Assembly: GCA_910588135.1 (NCBI GenBank)
Contig: CAJUOT010000014.1
Location: forward strand, 1 to 47,603
Direction of reading: 5' to 3'
Source of the DNA: an uncultured Oscillospiraceae bacterium
GTDB lineage: Bacteria; Bacillota; Clostridia; Oscillospirales; Oscillospiraceae
DNA length: 47,603 nt
Under the pieces are notes generated by a model, which was not told the origin of the DNA, ran no database searches, and saw nothing but the letters and a program-made list of their open reading frames with translations. Made by a program: the position numbers and the translations under genes. Below, one piece after another: positions 31,799-38,909 of the stretch; the first letter of the stretch is position 1, and each line of letters starts with the position of its first letter.

Positions 31799-33007
31799 TT
31801 ACACCGTCTTACGGTCAACCAGCCACAGGAGGATAAGAACAATAACTAATAGGGTTCCATTTGACATAGGTAAAACAAATGCGGGCCAGATTTCTGATAT
31901 TGCTCCCGCAATGACCAATGACAGCGGAATCAATATATATGAGATTGATGTGGACATCCCCAACACTTTCCCAAGGTATTCAGGATCTACAAAAAGCTGT
32001 ATTGTTGTTTTTGATTTGATATTGATGTCTACCGACAGCCAGCCCACGGCAAACATAATCGCGCAAAGCGCCATCACGGTTCTGCTTCCCTGGTTGGAAA
32101 TGCAGGCCAACAGCGACAGGATCAGCATACAGCCTCCAATCAACCCCAACTGCAAAAAGGGGTATTGAAGCCGACTGTCACTGGGAGCCTTTGTCCGCCA
32201 CATCGCACACAGAACCGACCCAATCGCAATGCTGCTTGAAATCAGGCCGTAGCCACCGGAGGAGATCCCCAGCGTTGTGGTAACGATGAGCGGCAAAGCC
32301 ACGTTTACACCAGCGCTGAAACAAAAGTTACCCAGGCTGTTGGCGAGGAAAAATGTCCGCAGTTTTTTCTGGCCGAACATATAAGAGAGCACAGCCCTTC
32401 CACCCCACTGACCCCTCCCCGTGTTACGGGCATCGTTCCCCGTCCGGCGGGGCCTGTATGTAAGCCATATTTCCCCAAAGGCGGACAGCAGGAACGAGCC
32501 AATGTTGATGATGGCAAACATCTGGATGGGCAACAGGCGGATCAGAATACCGCCGATAAACGGAGCAGCAATATTAACTACAGACGTGATAAATTGTGCA
32601 GACGAGGTTAGCTTTTTCAGCACCTCCGCATTGTCTACCCCATTCAGATTGATGAGATGTGTGTCAATCACGTTATTGAAAACAGCCGAGATAGCAGACA
32701 GCAAAAAGATGGTACAGTATATGGACGCAAGACCAAGGTGGAGAAGCGGCAGGCAGCAGACAACAGCACTTGCCACATCGCACAAAACCAGGATGCGGTT
32801 GGGGCGGGGCGTTTTATCGCTGAGGTTCCCTACAAACAATGACAACGCAATTTGCGGCAGGTAGTTTACAAGCAGCGATATGCTGAAACTCAACCCGGAG
32901 CCTGTTTGAGACAGGATGTACCAGCTTAAAGCAAACGTAAACAGTCTTGTGCCGATATGCGATATCCCTTTACTGAACAGAAATAGAACCCTATTATTTA
33001 TGCTCAT
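31799..33007 (-). CDS. MFS transporter of the macrolide/siderophore exporter type
   Basis: 402 aa with about twelve hydrophobic helices. The N-terminal block FLFSKGISHIGTRLFTFALSWYIL and the loop VGNLSDKTPRPNRILVLCD match the MFS_3-type exporters (macrolide efflux and enterobactin export relatives). Such proteins move small molecules out using the proton gradient. It begins 13 bp after the stop of the XRE-TPR regulator and is therefore probably controlled by it. Whether it exports a drug, a peptide signal or a product of the two unknown genes downstream cannot be decided. Confidence 0.85.
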   Translation of the reverse strand: MSINNRVLFLFSKGISHIGTRLFTFALSWYILSQTGSGLSFSISLLVNYLPQIALSLFVGNLSDKTPRPNRILVLCDVASAVVCCLPLLHLGLASIYCTIFLLSAISAVFNNVIDTHLINLNGVDNAEVLKKLTSSAQFITSVVNIAAPFIGGILIRLLPIQMFAIINIGSFLLSAFGEIWLTYRPRRTGNDARNTGRGQWGGRAVLSYMFGQKKLRTFFLANSLGNFCFSAGVNVALPLIVTTTLGISSGGYGLISSSIAIGSVLCAMWRTKAPSDSRLQYPFLQLGLIGGCMLILSLLACISNQGSRTVMALCAIMFAVGWLSVDINIKSKTTIQLFVDPEYLGKVLGMSTSISYILIPLSLVIAGAISEIWPAFVLPMSNGTLLVIVLILLWLVDRKTV

Positions 33008-33020
33008 CTTTCTTATCCTC

Positions 33021-34088
33021 TTACTGATCCTCCGTCACTTCGCGCCATAACGCTGTGAGCGTTTCATTTTTACAAGTTTTAAGCACATTCAAAATAACTT
33101 CCGCGGCGGTATCTCCCATATCATCAAAAGCGGTGACCCGTTTGTTTGAGAAAGCGAAACGCAGGCCACTTCCGTTGCAATCTGATGCCTGATCAAATTG
33201 ATTTGCCAAATTTCTTGCTACACAAAGTGATTCCTTCGCCTCACTCATGTTGCCAAGTTCAACTTGTGCCTGGGCGAGATAAACGTAAAGCTGGGTGCTT
33301 GCTTTGTCCAGATAACTGTTTTGACCGGGTTCCTTCAATTCTGTGAAAAAATGCAAGGCCAGTTGGACAATACCGGCAGCAGAGAGGAAATCCTGTTTCT
33401 GAATGTAGACATTAAAATACCCAATCGTAATGCGAACCAGCGATGATATACAGCACAGAAGTGCCCTGGACAGATAATAAGCCGCTTCGTCAGGGCAGTT
33501 ACAGGCGGTTCCTAAAATATAACCAATATAATCGTTGTGGACGCCGTGAGGATTATTGTGCTTAAAAAGGTCGGCTGCTTTTTCATTTTCACCTATGGCA
33601 GAATAGGCTTTTGCAATGCTGTAGGTAATGGAAAGCTCATTAATTTCGGGGTCGGTATTTTGGTTGATCAAAAGACGCGCACGTTCCATCAGTTCAATGG
33701 AGCGCCGCAGCAGCTTATGGTCGTGGTGCATAAATCCAAAAACCCAATACAGGTCAGCACTCCGATAAACAATTTCAAAGCAGTTTGGGTAACGAATTAG
33801 CAGCTTATCTGCCTCGACAAACCCACGTTCATCCTTGTGGTACAAAAAGTCTTTTAGCCGTTCTGCCGCTGCTTCCCATTTGTTGTTCTTTACCTCATAG
33901 CCGAGAAGGACATCTACAGAGGTATCAAAGAAATCAGCAAGTTCCACGATTAAGCTGATATCCGGCGTGGACAGTCCAGCTTCCCATTTATATACTGCAC
34001 CAGTAGTAAGGCCCAGCGCCTGCGCTAATTGTTCCTGCGTCAGGGAATGCTCTTTTCTGAAAGCTCGGATGTTATTGGATAGTTGCAT
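33021..34088 (-). CDS. XRE-family regulator with TPR-like C-terminus
   Basis: 355 aa. Residues 5-62 are an XRE helix-turn-helix (SLTQEQLAQALGLTTGAVYK, then VELADFFDTSVDVLLGYE). The rest is all-helical with tetratricopeptide-like pairs (SITYSIAKAYSAIGENEKAADLF; STQLYVYLAQAQVELGNMSEAKES). That layout is known for peptide-responsive (RRNPP-like) and for ligand-free regulators alike. ATG 34088 follows AAAGGTGGATATA. A TATAAT at 34128 and a palindrome on its -35 region suggest self-control. It heads a row that includes an MFS exporter, a pairing seen where the exporter moves the signal or the toxin being sensed. Confidence 0.85.
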   Translation of the reverse strand: MQLSNNIRAFRKEHSLTQEQLAQALGLTTGAVYKWEAGLSTPDISLIVELADFFDTSVDVLLGYEVKNNKWEAAAERLKDFLYHKDERGFVEADKLLIRYPNCFEIVYRSADLYWVFGFMHHDHKLLRRSIELMERARLLINQNTDPEINELSITYSIAKAYSAIGENEKAADLFKHNNPHGVHNDYIGYILGTACNCPDEAAYYLSRALLCCISSLVRITIGYFNVYIQKQDFLSAAGIVQLALHFFTELKEPGQNSYLDKASTQLYVYLAQAQVELGNMSEAKESLCVARNLANQFDQASDCNGSGLRFAFSNKRVTAFDDMGDTAAEVILNVLKTCKNETLTALWREVTEDQ

Positions 34089-34127
34089 ATTATATCCACC
34101 TTTCGTGGGCAGTCTTTACATGGAATA

Positions 34128-34158
34128 ATTATAGCCTTTATTTTCTGTTCATGGAACA
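34128..34158 (-). promoter_or_regulatory. Promoter and possible operator of the XRE-TPR operon
   Basis: TATAAT on the minus strand at 34128-34133 with a weak TTCCAT -35 at 17 bp. The palindrome TGTTC-ATG-GAACA (34146-34158) covers the -35, a good place for self-repression. The rest of 34159-34353 holds no supported gene. Confidence 0.5.
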
Positions 34159-34353
34159 CCCTACCCGTACATTTTGGAGAGAAAAAAATATACCATTCGT
34201 GCGAGTTTAGTACTCTGTGAGCAATGCTGCCTCAACAATCCGCTCGTCTGCGAAAAAATATGACAAGTGCATTAGAAGTAGAACGGATGTTCAGGAAACG
34301 GGGCAGTGCAGGTGTTAATTGCAATATATATTTCATTTATTTGATAATATCGT

Positions 34354-34391
34354 GCAGGACGGGAGCACCATTAAAGATGTTCCCGCCCTGC
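34354..34391 (-). terminator. Hairpin after the transfer-module operon
   Basis: GCAGGACGGGA pairs with TCCCGCCCTGC around one mismatch, 7 bp after the stop of the 56-aa gene. It separates the Rep/FtsK operon from the XRE-MFS cargo. No strong U-run. Confidence 0.5.
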
Positions 34392-34398
34392 TCCATGC

Positions 34399-34569
34399 CT
34401 ATTCCGTTTGTTCAGCGCCCCGCTGTGCTTTCCATTCCGTAAACTCTCTCTGCCCTTCCTTGCTCTCAAAAAAGGCTTGAATCTCCGGGAGCAGCACCCG
34501 GGCCAGGGCCTCCACTTCATGGAATGGTATTCCCGTGCCGTAGTCGTTGGGCTTCTTTTTCCTTGCCAT
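34399..34569 (-). CDS. 56-aa protein of the Rep/FtsK module
   Basis: ATG 34569; reads MARKKKPNDYGTGIPFHEVE and ends in an acidic-basic helix (FFESKEGQREFTEWKAQR). It follows the FtsK-like gene by 16 bp and is the last gene of the minus-strand replication/transfer operon. A shorter relative with about three-quarters identity is at 29066-29224. The recurring small gene suggests a conserved part of this element family, for example a transfer or maintenance factor, but nothing in it points to an activity. Confidence 0.7.
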   Translation of the reverse strand: MARKKKPNDYGTGIPFHEVEALARVLLPEIQAFFESKEGQREFTEWKAQRGAEQTE

Positions 34570-34585
34570 AGGAGCCGCCCCCGTT

Positions 34586-35895
34586 CTATAGCTGCCCCTC
34601 GTCGAACAGATAGCCCTGGAACACCGTTCCGTCCCCGGTGATGAAGCGGCCCCTCGCGTCCTTGGGTATCTGCTCGGCGGCGCTGGCATTGTCCAGGATG
34701 ATTTGGGACAGCACATTGTCCGCCCTGCCGCATACCCGGAAATCCAGGTTATTCTTGATTTGTCCAGGCAGTATCGCGGCATCGGGCCGCTGGGTGGAGA
34801 GTATCAGGTGAATCCCAAAGGCCCGCCCCAGCCTCGCCAGGGTGGACAGCCTGTTTTCGATCTGCCCCAGCCGCTCCTTGTCTTCCTTGCCCTTGCCCGT
34901 CCTGTCCAGCACCTCCGCCACCTCGTCACAGGCGAACACCAGCCGGGGCAAGCCCTCCCCCGTGGCCTCGTTGTATGCGTCCAGATTGGGACACCCGGTT
35001 TCCGCCAGCCGCTTTTTTCGGTATTTCAACACCGCCGCAAGCTGATTGAGGGTGTAGAGCAAATCATCCTCGTTAAAACACATATGGCATTTTTGGTGCC
35101 ATACTTTGGGAAGTCCACCCCACCCTTGAAGTCGGCAATGTAGACCTCCGCCCCTTTGTGGAGCGACTGCATGAGCAGCAGCTTCAACAGCACGCTCTTT
35201 CCGCTGCCCGTGGAGCCGCCCAGCAGAATGTGGGGCACATGGGCCAAGTTCACCGTCACAGGCCCCGTCGGGCTTTCCCCCAGCACCAGCACAAAGCTGT
35301 CCGGGGACAGGTATCTGTCCTTCCAGCGCAGCAGCGCCGGGAAATCACTTTCGGCGGGGACGGCATAGACACGGATAATTTTCCGCCCCTCGCCCCAGGT
35401 CATTTTTGCTATGGTGAGGTTCAGCGCCGTTTCAATCCTGGCCCGCTTGTCCTCCCACTCAACCAGGGGAATCCCGCAGGGGTCGAACTCCCACACCGTC
35501 AGCCGGGGGTTGTCTGCGTCCAGCCTTTTGGCGATCAGGACAGGGGCCTCCCCCGCATGGTTGGTGAGGCCCGCTTTTTGCAAGCCCTCCTTTGCCGCCC
35601 TGCCGCCCCAGGGTGTTCCCAGCAGCACCAGCAGCGCCAGGAGGCCGCCCACCCCATAGAGGGGAATCAAGAGGTCGATAACAGCCCCCAGGACGGGCGA
35701 GAACATCCCGTAAGTGTCCAGGCTGAACAGATGCGCCCGGAACAGCCACACCAGCGCGGCCCCGGCCAGATACAGCGCCAGCAGCAACCCCTTATATGGC
35801 GTGGTTTTCACCGCCGCGAATCCGGCCTTGACGCGCCGGAGCAGATGGCGGTTTTCCGTCCGTTTGTTGATATTGTCTTTTTCGGTTTGGGTCAT
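34586..35895 (-). pseudogene. FtsK/TcpA-type DNA transfer ATPase, frameshifted
   Basis: Membrane-anchored DNA-pumping ATPase of the FtsK/SpoIIIE type, used by integrative elements for conjugation. The N-terminal part has two transmembrane helices (about 34-52 and 64-92), then Walker A GGSTGSGKSV and the YIADFKGGVDF strand. The frame then breaks near 35108. The remainder continues in the next frame from WHQKCHMCFNEDDLL to the LPRLVFACDEVAEVL Walker B, the ILSTQRPDA segment and the C-terminal end. Adding one C to the run at 35108-35110 restores the full protein, so it is a one-base deletion or a sequencing error. The start overlaps the Rep stop as ATGA. Confidence 0.88.
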
Positions 35896-36845
35896 AGGGA
35901 AAGCCCTCCTTTCTTGTGAACCACCGTGGAGCCGTCCAGGAGGTATTCAACCACGGAATGAATCCGGCGCAGAAACGCCCGCCAGGTCTCGGGCCGCTCC
36001 CACTGTTCCGCCCGGTATTGCTTTTCCAACGGTAAATTTGATGTGATGTAAACTTTGGTGTAACAGGCCACCCGGTCACTGTACCGGGCCGGAAGGTGCA
36101 GGGGATAGACATCCAGATAGTTCAGCATATCCTCAATGGGAATCTGGCTGCTAAATTCCTCAAACACCAAAACGTCCTGCCCGTTGTAGCCGTCGAAGGA
36201 TATCCCCCTCGCGGCCCTGTAGTTGGTGATACGGCAAATACTCCGTGGGTCGTGCCGCTCATAAATGCCCCGTGTCTTGCCCGCGCCGCTGGCCCCGAAA
36301 ATATAGGACACTTCCAGGGGGCGGTTTTCCACGCTGTACTTTTCCGCCGTCAGGGTCTGCCGGAGCAGGTCAATGTCCCGCACCCGAAAGGCCAGATTAG
36401 GCGAATCGTCTATGATTTCCGTGGTGGACATACCCGCCCGGATATTCTGGACAAGCCGGAACATCTGCGGGGCCCGTTCCTCCTGTTCCGCCGGGAGGTC
36501 TCCCCACTCCTGGAAGGTGCCGGGGACGGCGGTTTCCACCTTGTCCGTGTCCGCCCACTTCCCCTCTTTGCGTATATACGCCCGGTTGTCCCTGGCGCTC
36601 CCATATGCTTTTTCAATGTGCGCCGTGGGGAATCGGTTTTTGATGGTGGTAAAGCGGATGGGCGAAGGAGCATAGAGGAAAATGTGCGTGTGATATGTCC
36701 CCGTCGCGGCGGTTTCGTCAGCCATGCAGTAATAGGCCGGGGCGAATTTCTGTAGGATTTTTGTGATGGCGCTGTGGTCAAGTCCGGCATCCAATGGGTT
36801 GTTGATGACCAGCGCCCATTTGCGGGATTGCGTATTGTTGCCCAT
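35892..36845 (-). CDS. Rolling-circle Rep of the CRESS type (HUH nuclease plus SF3 helicase)
   Basis: 317 aa from ATG 36845, preferred over 36887 because AGGAGG lies 6 bp before it. All landmarks of CRESS-DNA Reps are present in order. Motif I is WALVINNP (residues 10-17). Motif II is the metal-binding TYHTHIFLY (H52, H54). Motif III is AYIRKEGK with nicking Tyr Y90 and the YxxK spacing. These are followed by Walker A GASGAGKT, Walker B DVLVFEEF and motif C VYITSNLP of the superfamily 3 helicase. It would nick one strand at its origin and unwind DNA for rolling-circle replication of the excised element. The stem-loop at 36881-36913 just upstream is its probable origin. It is co-transcribed with the FtsK-like gene (ATGA overlap). 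Bacterial plasmid Reps of this kind are known; the host context here is what is unusual. Confidence 0.9.
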   Translation of the reverse strand: MGNNTQSRKWALVINNPLDAGLDHSAITKILQKFAPAYYCMADETAATGTYHTHIFLYAPSPIRFTTIKNRFPTAHIEKAYGSARDNRAYIRKEGKWADTDKVETAVPGTFQEWGDLPAEQEERAPQMFRLVQNIRAGMSTTEIIDDSPNLAFRVRDIDLLRQTLTAEKYSVENRPLEVSYIFGASGAGKTRGIYERHDPRSICRITNYRAARGISFDGYNGQDVLVFEEFSSQIPIEDMLNYLDVYPLHLPARYSDRVACYTKVYITSNLPLEKQYRAEQWERPETWRAFLRRIHSVVEYLLDGSTVVHKKGGLSL

Positions 36846-36880
36846 GCTGGCCTCCTGTTCTTTTGCTACATAATACATGG

Positions 36881-36913
36881 TTGCCATAAGGGTAATACTA
36901 ACCCTTATGGCAA
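36881..36913 (-). other. Putative rolling-circle origin stem-loop with CRESS nonanucleotide
   Basis: A perfect 13-bp stem (TTGCCATAAGGGT, 36881-36893, with 36901-36913) encloses a 7-base loop. On the rep strand the loop and next two bases read TAGTATTAC (36892-36900), the conserved nonanucleotide at the apex of circovirus-type origins, where Rep cuts as TAGTATT/AC. It lies 36 bp upstream of the rep start. Confidence 0.75.
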
Positions 36914-36914
36914 C

Positions 36915-36994
36915 GGGCGGCGCTGGCGCTGCCGCCGGGGGACACTTCCCTAAGGGGAACTGTCTTTTCCCCGGTGGCCTCCCCAGCGCCGCCC
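36915..36994. repeat. GC-rich inverted repeats beside the putative origin
   Basis: GGGCGGCGCTGG (36915-36926) is repeated inverted at 36983-36994, with a smaller nested pair (GACA-CCC-TAA-GGG-TGTC type) between. This fills the gap between the stem-loop and the DUF961-like gene and could hold Rep-binding sites. Confidence 0.6.
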
Positions 36995-37000
36995 AATCCG

Positions 37001-37318
37001 TCAGCTCTTGGCGTTCACCAAATGAATGCCCGTGGCCTTAGCGCCCACCTGGGGCTGGCCCTGGGCCCAGTAGATGAACACCTCCAGGTTGTCGAAGCGC
37101 ACCTCCACATAGCCCTCCGGGGCTTCCATCTGCCGCTCCCCGTCAATGCGGACATTGATTTTGTCCAGCCCCTTTTCGGGCATGGCAACGGCATAGCGGT
37201 AGCCGAGGATGGTATCAGTCCGGCGGTTGTCCTTGTACTCATAGGCCGGGGCCACGTCCACCAGCCACAGCTTGCTCCCCAGGCTCCGGGGGTCAATCAT
37301 CAGGTCTGTAATTTTCAT
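37001..37318 (-). CDS. DUF961-like small protein of integrative elements
   Basis: 105 aa from ATG 37318, behind AGGAGGAATTTACAGT. Beta-rich sequence (LGYRYAVAMPEKGLDKINVR, GYVEVRFDNLEVFIYW) resembling the DUF961 family, which is common at the start of the transfer region of Tn916-type elements just ahead of the FtsK-like and replication genes. The gene order here (this gene, Rep, FtsK-like, small protein) supports that reading. Its molecular job is not known. No membrane segment or signal. Confidence 0.7.
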   Translation of the reverse strand: MKITDLMIDPRSLGSKLWLVDVAPAYEYKDNRRTDTILGYRYAVAMPEKGLDKINVRIDGERQMEAPEGYVEVRFDNLEVFIYWAQGQPQVGAKATGIHLVNAKS

Positions 37319-37429
37319 ACTGTAAATTCCTCCTATTGATTTTGGGGGCGGCGGCTGGCCTGTCCTCCGCCCGGTTGTTTTTCCCACAAGTCCTTGTGTG
37401 CCTTTATCATATAACAGAGGACAGCCCAA

Positions 37430-37449
37430 AAATTTCACCAGTGAAATTT
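37430..37449. promoter_or_regulatory. Palindrome upstream of the transfer operon
   Basis: AAATTTCAC-CA-GTGAAATTT, a perfect 9-bp inverted repeat between the HTH gene and the DUF961-like gene, with a TATGAT box 40 bp downstream on the minus strand. It may be an operator for an element regulator such as the HTH protein at 37503. Confidence 0.5.
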
Positions 37450-37502
37450 GGGCAAAAAAATTTTACCGCCGCCCCATTGCTGCCTGGGACGGCGGTTTCC
37501 TG

Positions 37503-37880
37503 TTATTCCTCGTTATCATTCCCCAACAGGGGAAATTCTTTTTCAGCCAACCGATGGTTCACCCTGAAAACGCCCCCATCACCCCTGCATAATGCCTTGT
37601 CGATCTCGTAAAGTTCGGGCCATGCGAGATACCGCATTTCATCCCGTTCTTTTGGTTTCTTTTTAAGGCCAAGGGCCAACTGGTTGATATCCTGTTCGGT
37701 CAGCCGTACAGTTCCACCCCGCAAAATCCGGCTTACCCTGGCTTCTGACATTCCGCTTCGGATTGCCAGCTCCTTTTGGGTCATTTTGTGACTTTGGAGG
37801 CTCTCCTTTATCAGCCTTGCCAGGGCTGATACATCATTTTGCTTACAACCGGGGCTTTGCTTCGGCTTTCCAGAAGCCAA
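37503..37880 (-). CDS. XRE-type HTH regulator, 125 aa
   Basis: TTG 37880 is a convincing start because GGGAGGA stands about 7 bp before it. Residues about 25-80 form an XRE helix-turn-helix (MTQKELAIRSGMSEARVSRI). The remaining 45 residues are charged and end in an acidic tail. It lies upstream of, and in line with, the DUF961-Rep-FtsK operon, with a 9-bp palindrome in the gap (37430-37449), so it probably controls that operon. It is not close in sequence to the XRE proteins paired with the serine recombinases. Confidence 0.8.
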   Translation of the reverse strand: MASGKPKQSPGCKQNDVSALARLIKESLQSHKMTQKELAIRSGMSEARVSRILRGGTVRLTEQDINQLALGLKKKPKERDEMRYLAWPELYEIDKALCRGDGGVFRVNHRLAEKEFPLLGNDNEE

Positions 37881-38055
37881 AGCAGTTCCTCCCGGTTATA
37901 ATTTTATCTGGGCCTTTTGCCGGAGGTGGTGCGCTGAATCATGCTATGCAGTGTCCTATGCCTGGAAAATCTGCTCTCATAGTCCATAACAGCCACCCCC
38001 TTTCGTGATACGCTGTCGGTGAATATTGTCTATCCATCTCCGGCGCAAAGCCCTA

Positions 38056-38220
38056 TCACGAATTAGGTTTTGCGATATGGCACGGGGCCATACCTTCATC
38101 ATGCTCCCGCAGATATGTGGGGTGGCAAGGGCAGCACCTTTTCCCACCTGCGGCTTGGTCTTCGGGCGTGTCACGCACGTCCATGTTTTCATTCTTCGAG
38201 CTGTGCCGTTGAGACGGCAT
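38056..38220 (-). CDS. Possible 54-aa Cys-rich protein
   Basis: ATG 38220; reads MPSQRHSSKNENMDVRDTPE, then KRCCPCHPTYLREHDEG and APCHIAKPNS. The spaced C-C-x-C-H and C-H residues look like a small metal-binding site and argue for coding. No clear ribosome site. An overlapping 83-aa frame (37977-38228, TTG start) is the rival reading; only one can be real. It lies in the element between the HTH gene and the serine recombinase module. No family recognised. The rest of 38221-38534 holds only the hairpins and promoter listed. Confidence 0.35.
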   Translation of the reverse strand: MPSQRHSSKNENMDVRDTPEDQAAGGKRCCPCHPTYLREHDEGMAPCHIAKPNS

Positions 38221-38334
38221 GGTATCAATTACTTCTGCGGCGGCAACTACAAGATAACAAAATTTTCCTGTTAAATGGTAAACATTTTGTAAAGGTATTT
38301 GTTATCCTGTGTTATCCCGTCCCTTTTTTCCAGT

Positions 38335-38457
38335 AGCCCAGGCCGCGCCCCCTGTCAATGGTCAAGATGAACGGCACAAGCGCCGCCATTGACAGGGGGC
38401 GCGGCCTGGGCTTTTGGGGGATTAAGGGGTGTCAGCCGCAGGCTGGCTGACACCCCT
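38335..38457. repeat. Two long perfect palindromes upstream of the first recombinase module
   Basis: A 27-bp perfect stem (38335-38361 with 38386-38412, 24-base loop) is followed by a 13-bp stem (38425-38437 with 38445-38457). TTTT after the first suggests termination of transcription from the left; its length also fits a structured site for the element's DNA-processing enzymes. Confidence 0.7.
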
Positions 38458-38482
38458 GCAAACATTATGGATATAATAGGGG

Positions 38483-38511
38483 TTTACAAATATTCTTATT
38501 TGTGATATTCT
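38483..38511 (+). promoter_or_regulatory. Promoter and operator of the first XRE-recombinase pair
   Basis: TTTACA (38483-38488) and TATTCT (38506-38511) with a 17-bp spacer. The spacer is almost filled by a perfect inverted repeat, ACAAATA-TTCT-TATTTGT (38486-38503), so a bound XRE dimer would shut the promoter. Confidence 0.65.
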
Positions 38512-38534
38512 GATTTTGACAGGAGGAATACTAT

Positions 38535-38909
38535 ATGGAACAAATCGGGAAGCGTCTGCGGGCCTTGCGGGAGGGCGTTCGGCTGACACAGGTAAACATG
38601 GCGGAAATTTTGGGCGTTCAGCAATCCCGAATAAACCGCTATGAAACGGGTTACTCCACCCCCTCCCCGGAAATCTTCGTCAAATACGCTGATTATTTTG
38701 ATGTGTCGATGGACTATCTCTATTGCCGCACCGACGAGCCCAGGGGCAAGCTGTACGACTACCAGCCCCAGGTGCTCAGAGAGAAAACCGAGCAAAACCG
38801 GGAAATGCGGGAGTTTATCGAAATGTGCTTCGACCCGCAAGCACCAGTGAACAAAAGGCTGAAAGAGGCTTTGCTTCGATTGATGACAGAGGGGGTGAAC
38901 GAGGAATGA
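38535..38909 (+). CDS. XRE-family repressor of the first recombinase module
   Basis: 124 aa; ATG 38535 follows AGGAGGAATACTAT. Residues 4-65 form an XRE HTH (VRLTQVNMAEILGVQQSRINRY). The end of that domain reads EIFVKYADYFDVSMDYLYCRTDEPRG. The C-terminal 55 residues are helical (NREMREFIEMCFDPQAPVNKRLKEAL). Its stop overlaps the recombinase ATG as ATGA, so the ratio of repressor to recombinase is fixed. It is closely related along its whole length to the protein at 44341-44697, which is paired with a second recombinase in mirror orientation. It probably represses excision by binding the palindrome in its own promoter. Confidence 0.9.
   Translation: MEQIGKRLRALREGVRLTQVNMAEILGVQQSRINRYETGYSTPSPEIFVKYADYFDVSMDYLYCRTDEPRGKLYDYQPQVLREKTEQNREMREFIEMCFDPQAPVNKRLKEALLRLMTEGVNEE

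Noticed and set aside
38723..38905. Upstream extension of recombinase 1
   Set aside because: It overlaps the XRE gene; ATG 38906 with the ATGA overlap gives the correct N-terminus, the same as in recombinase 2.
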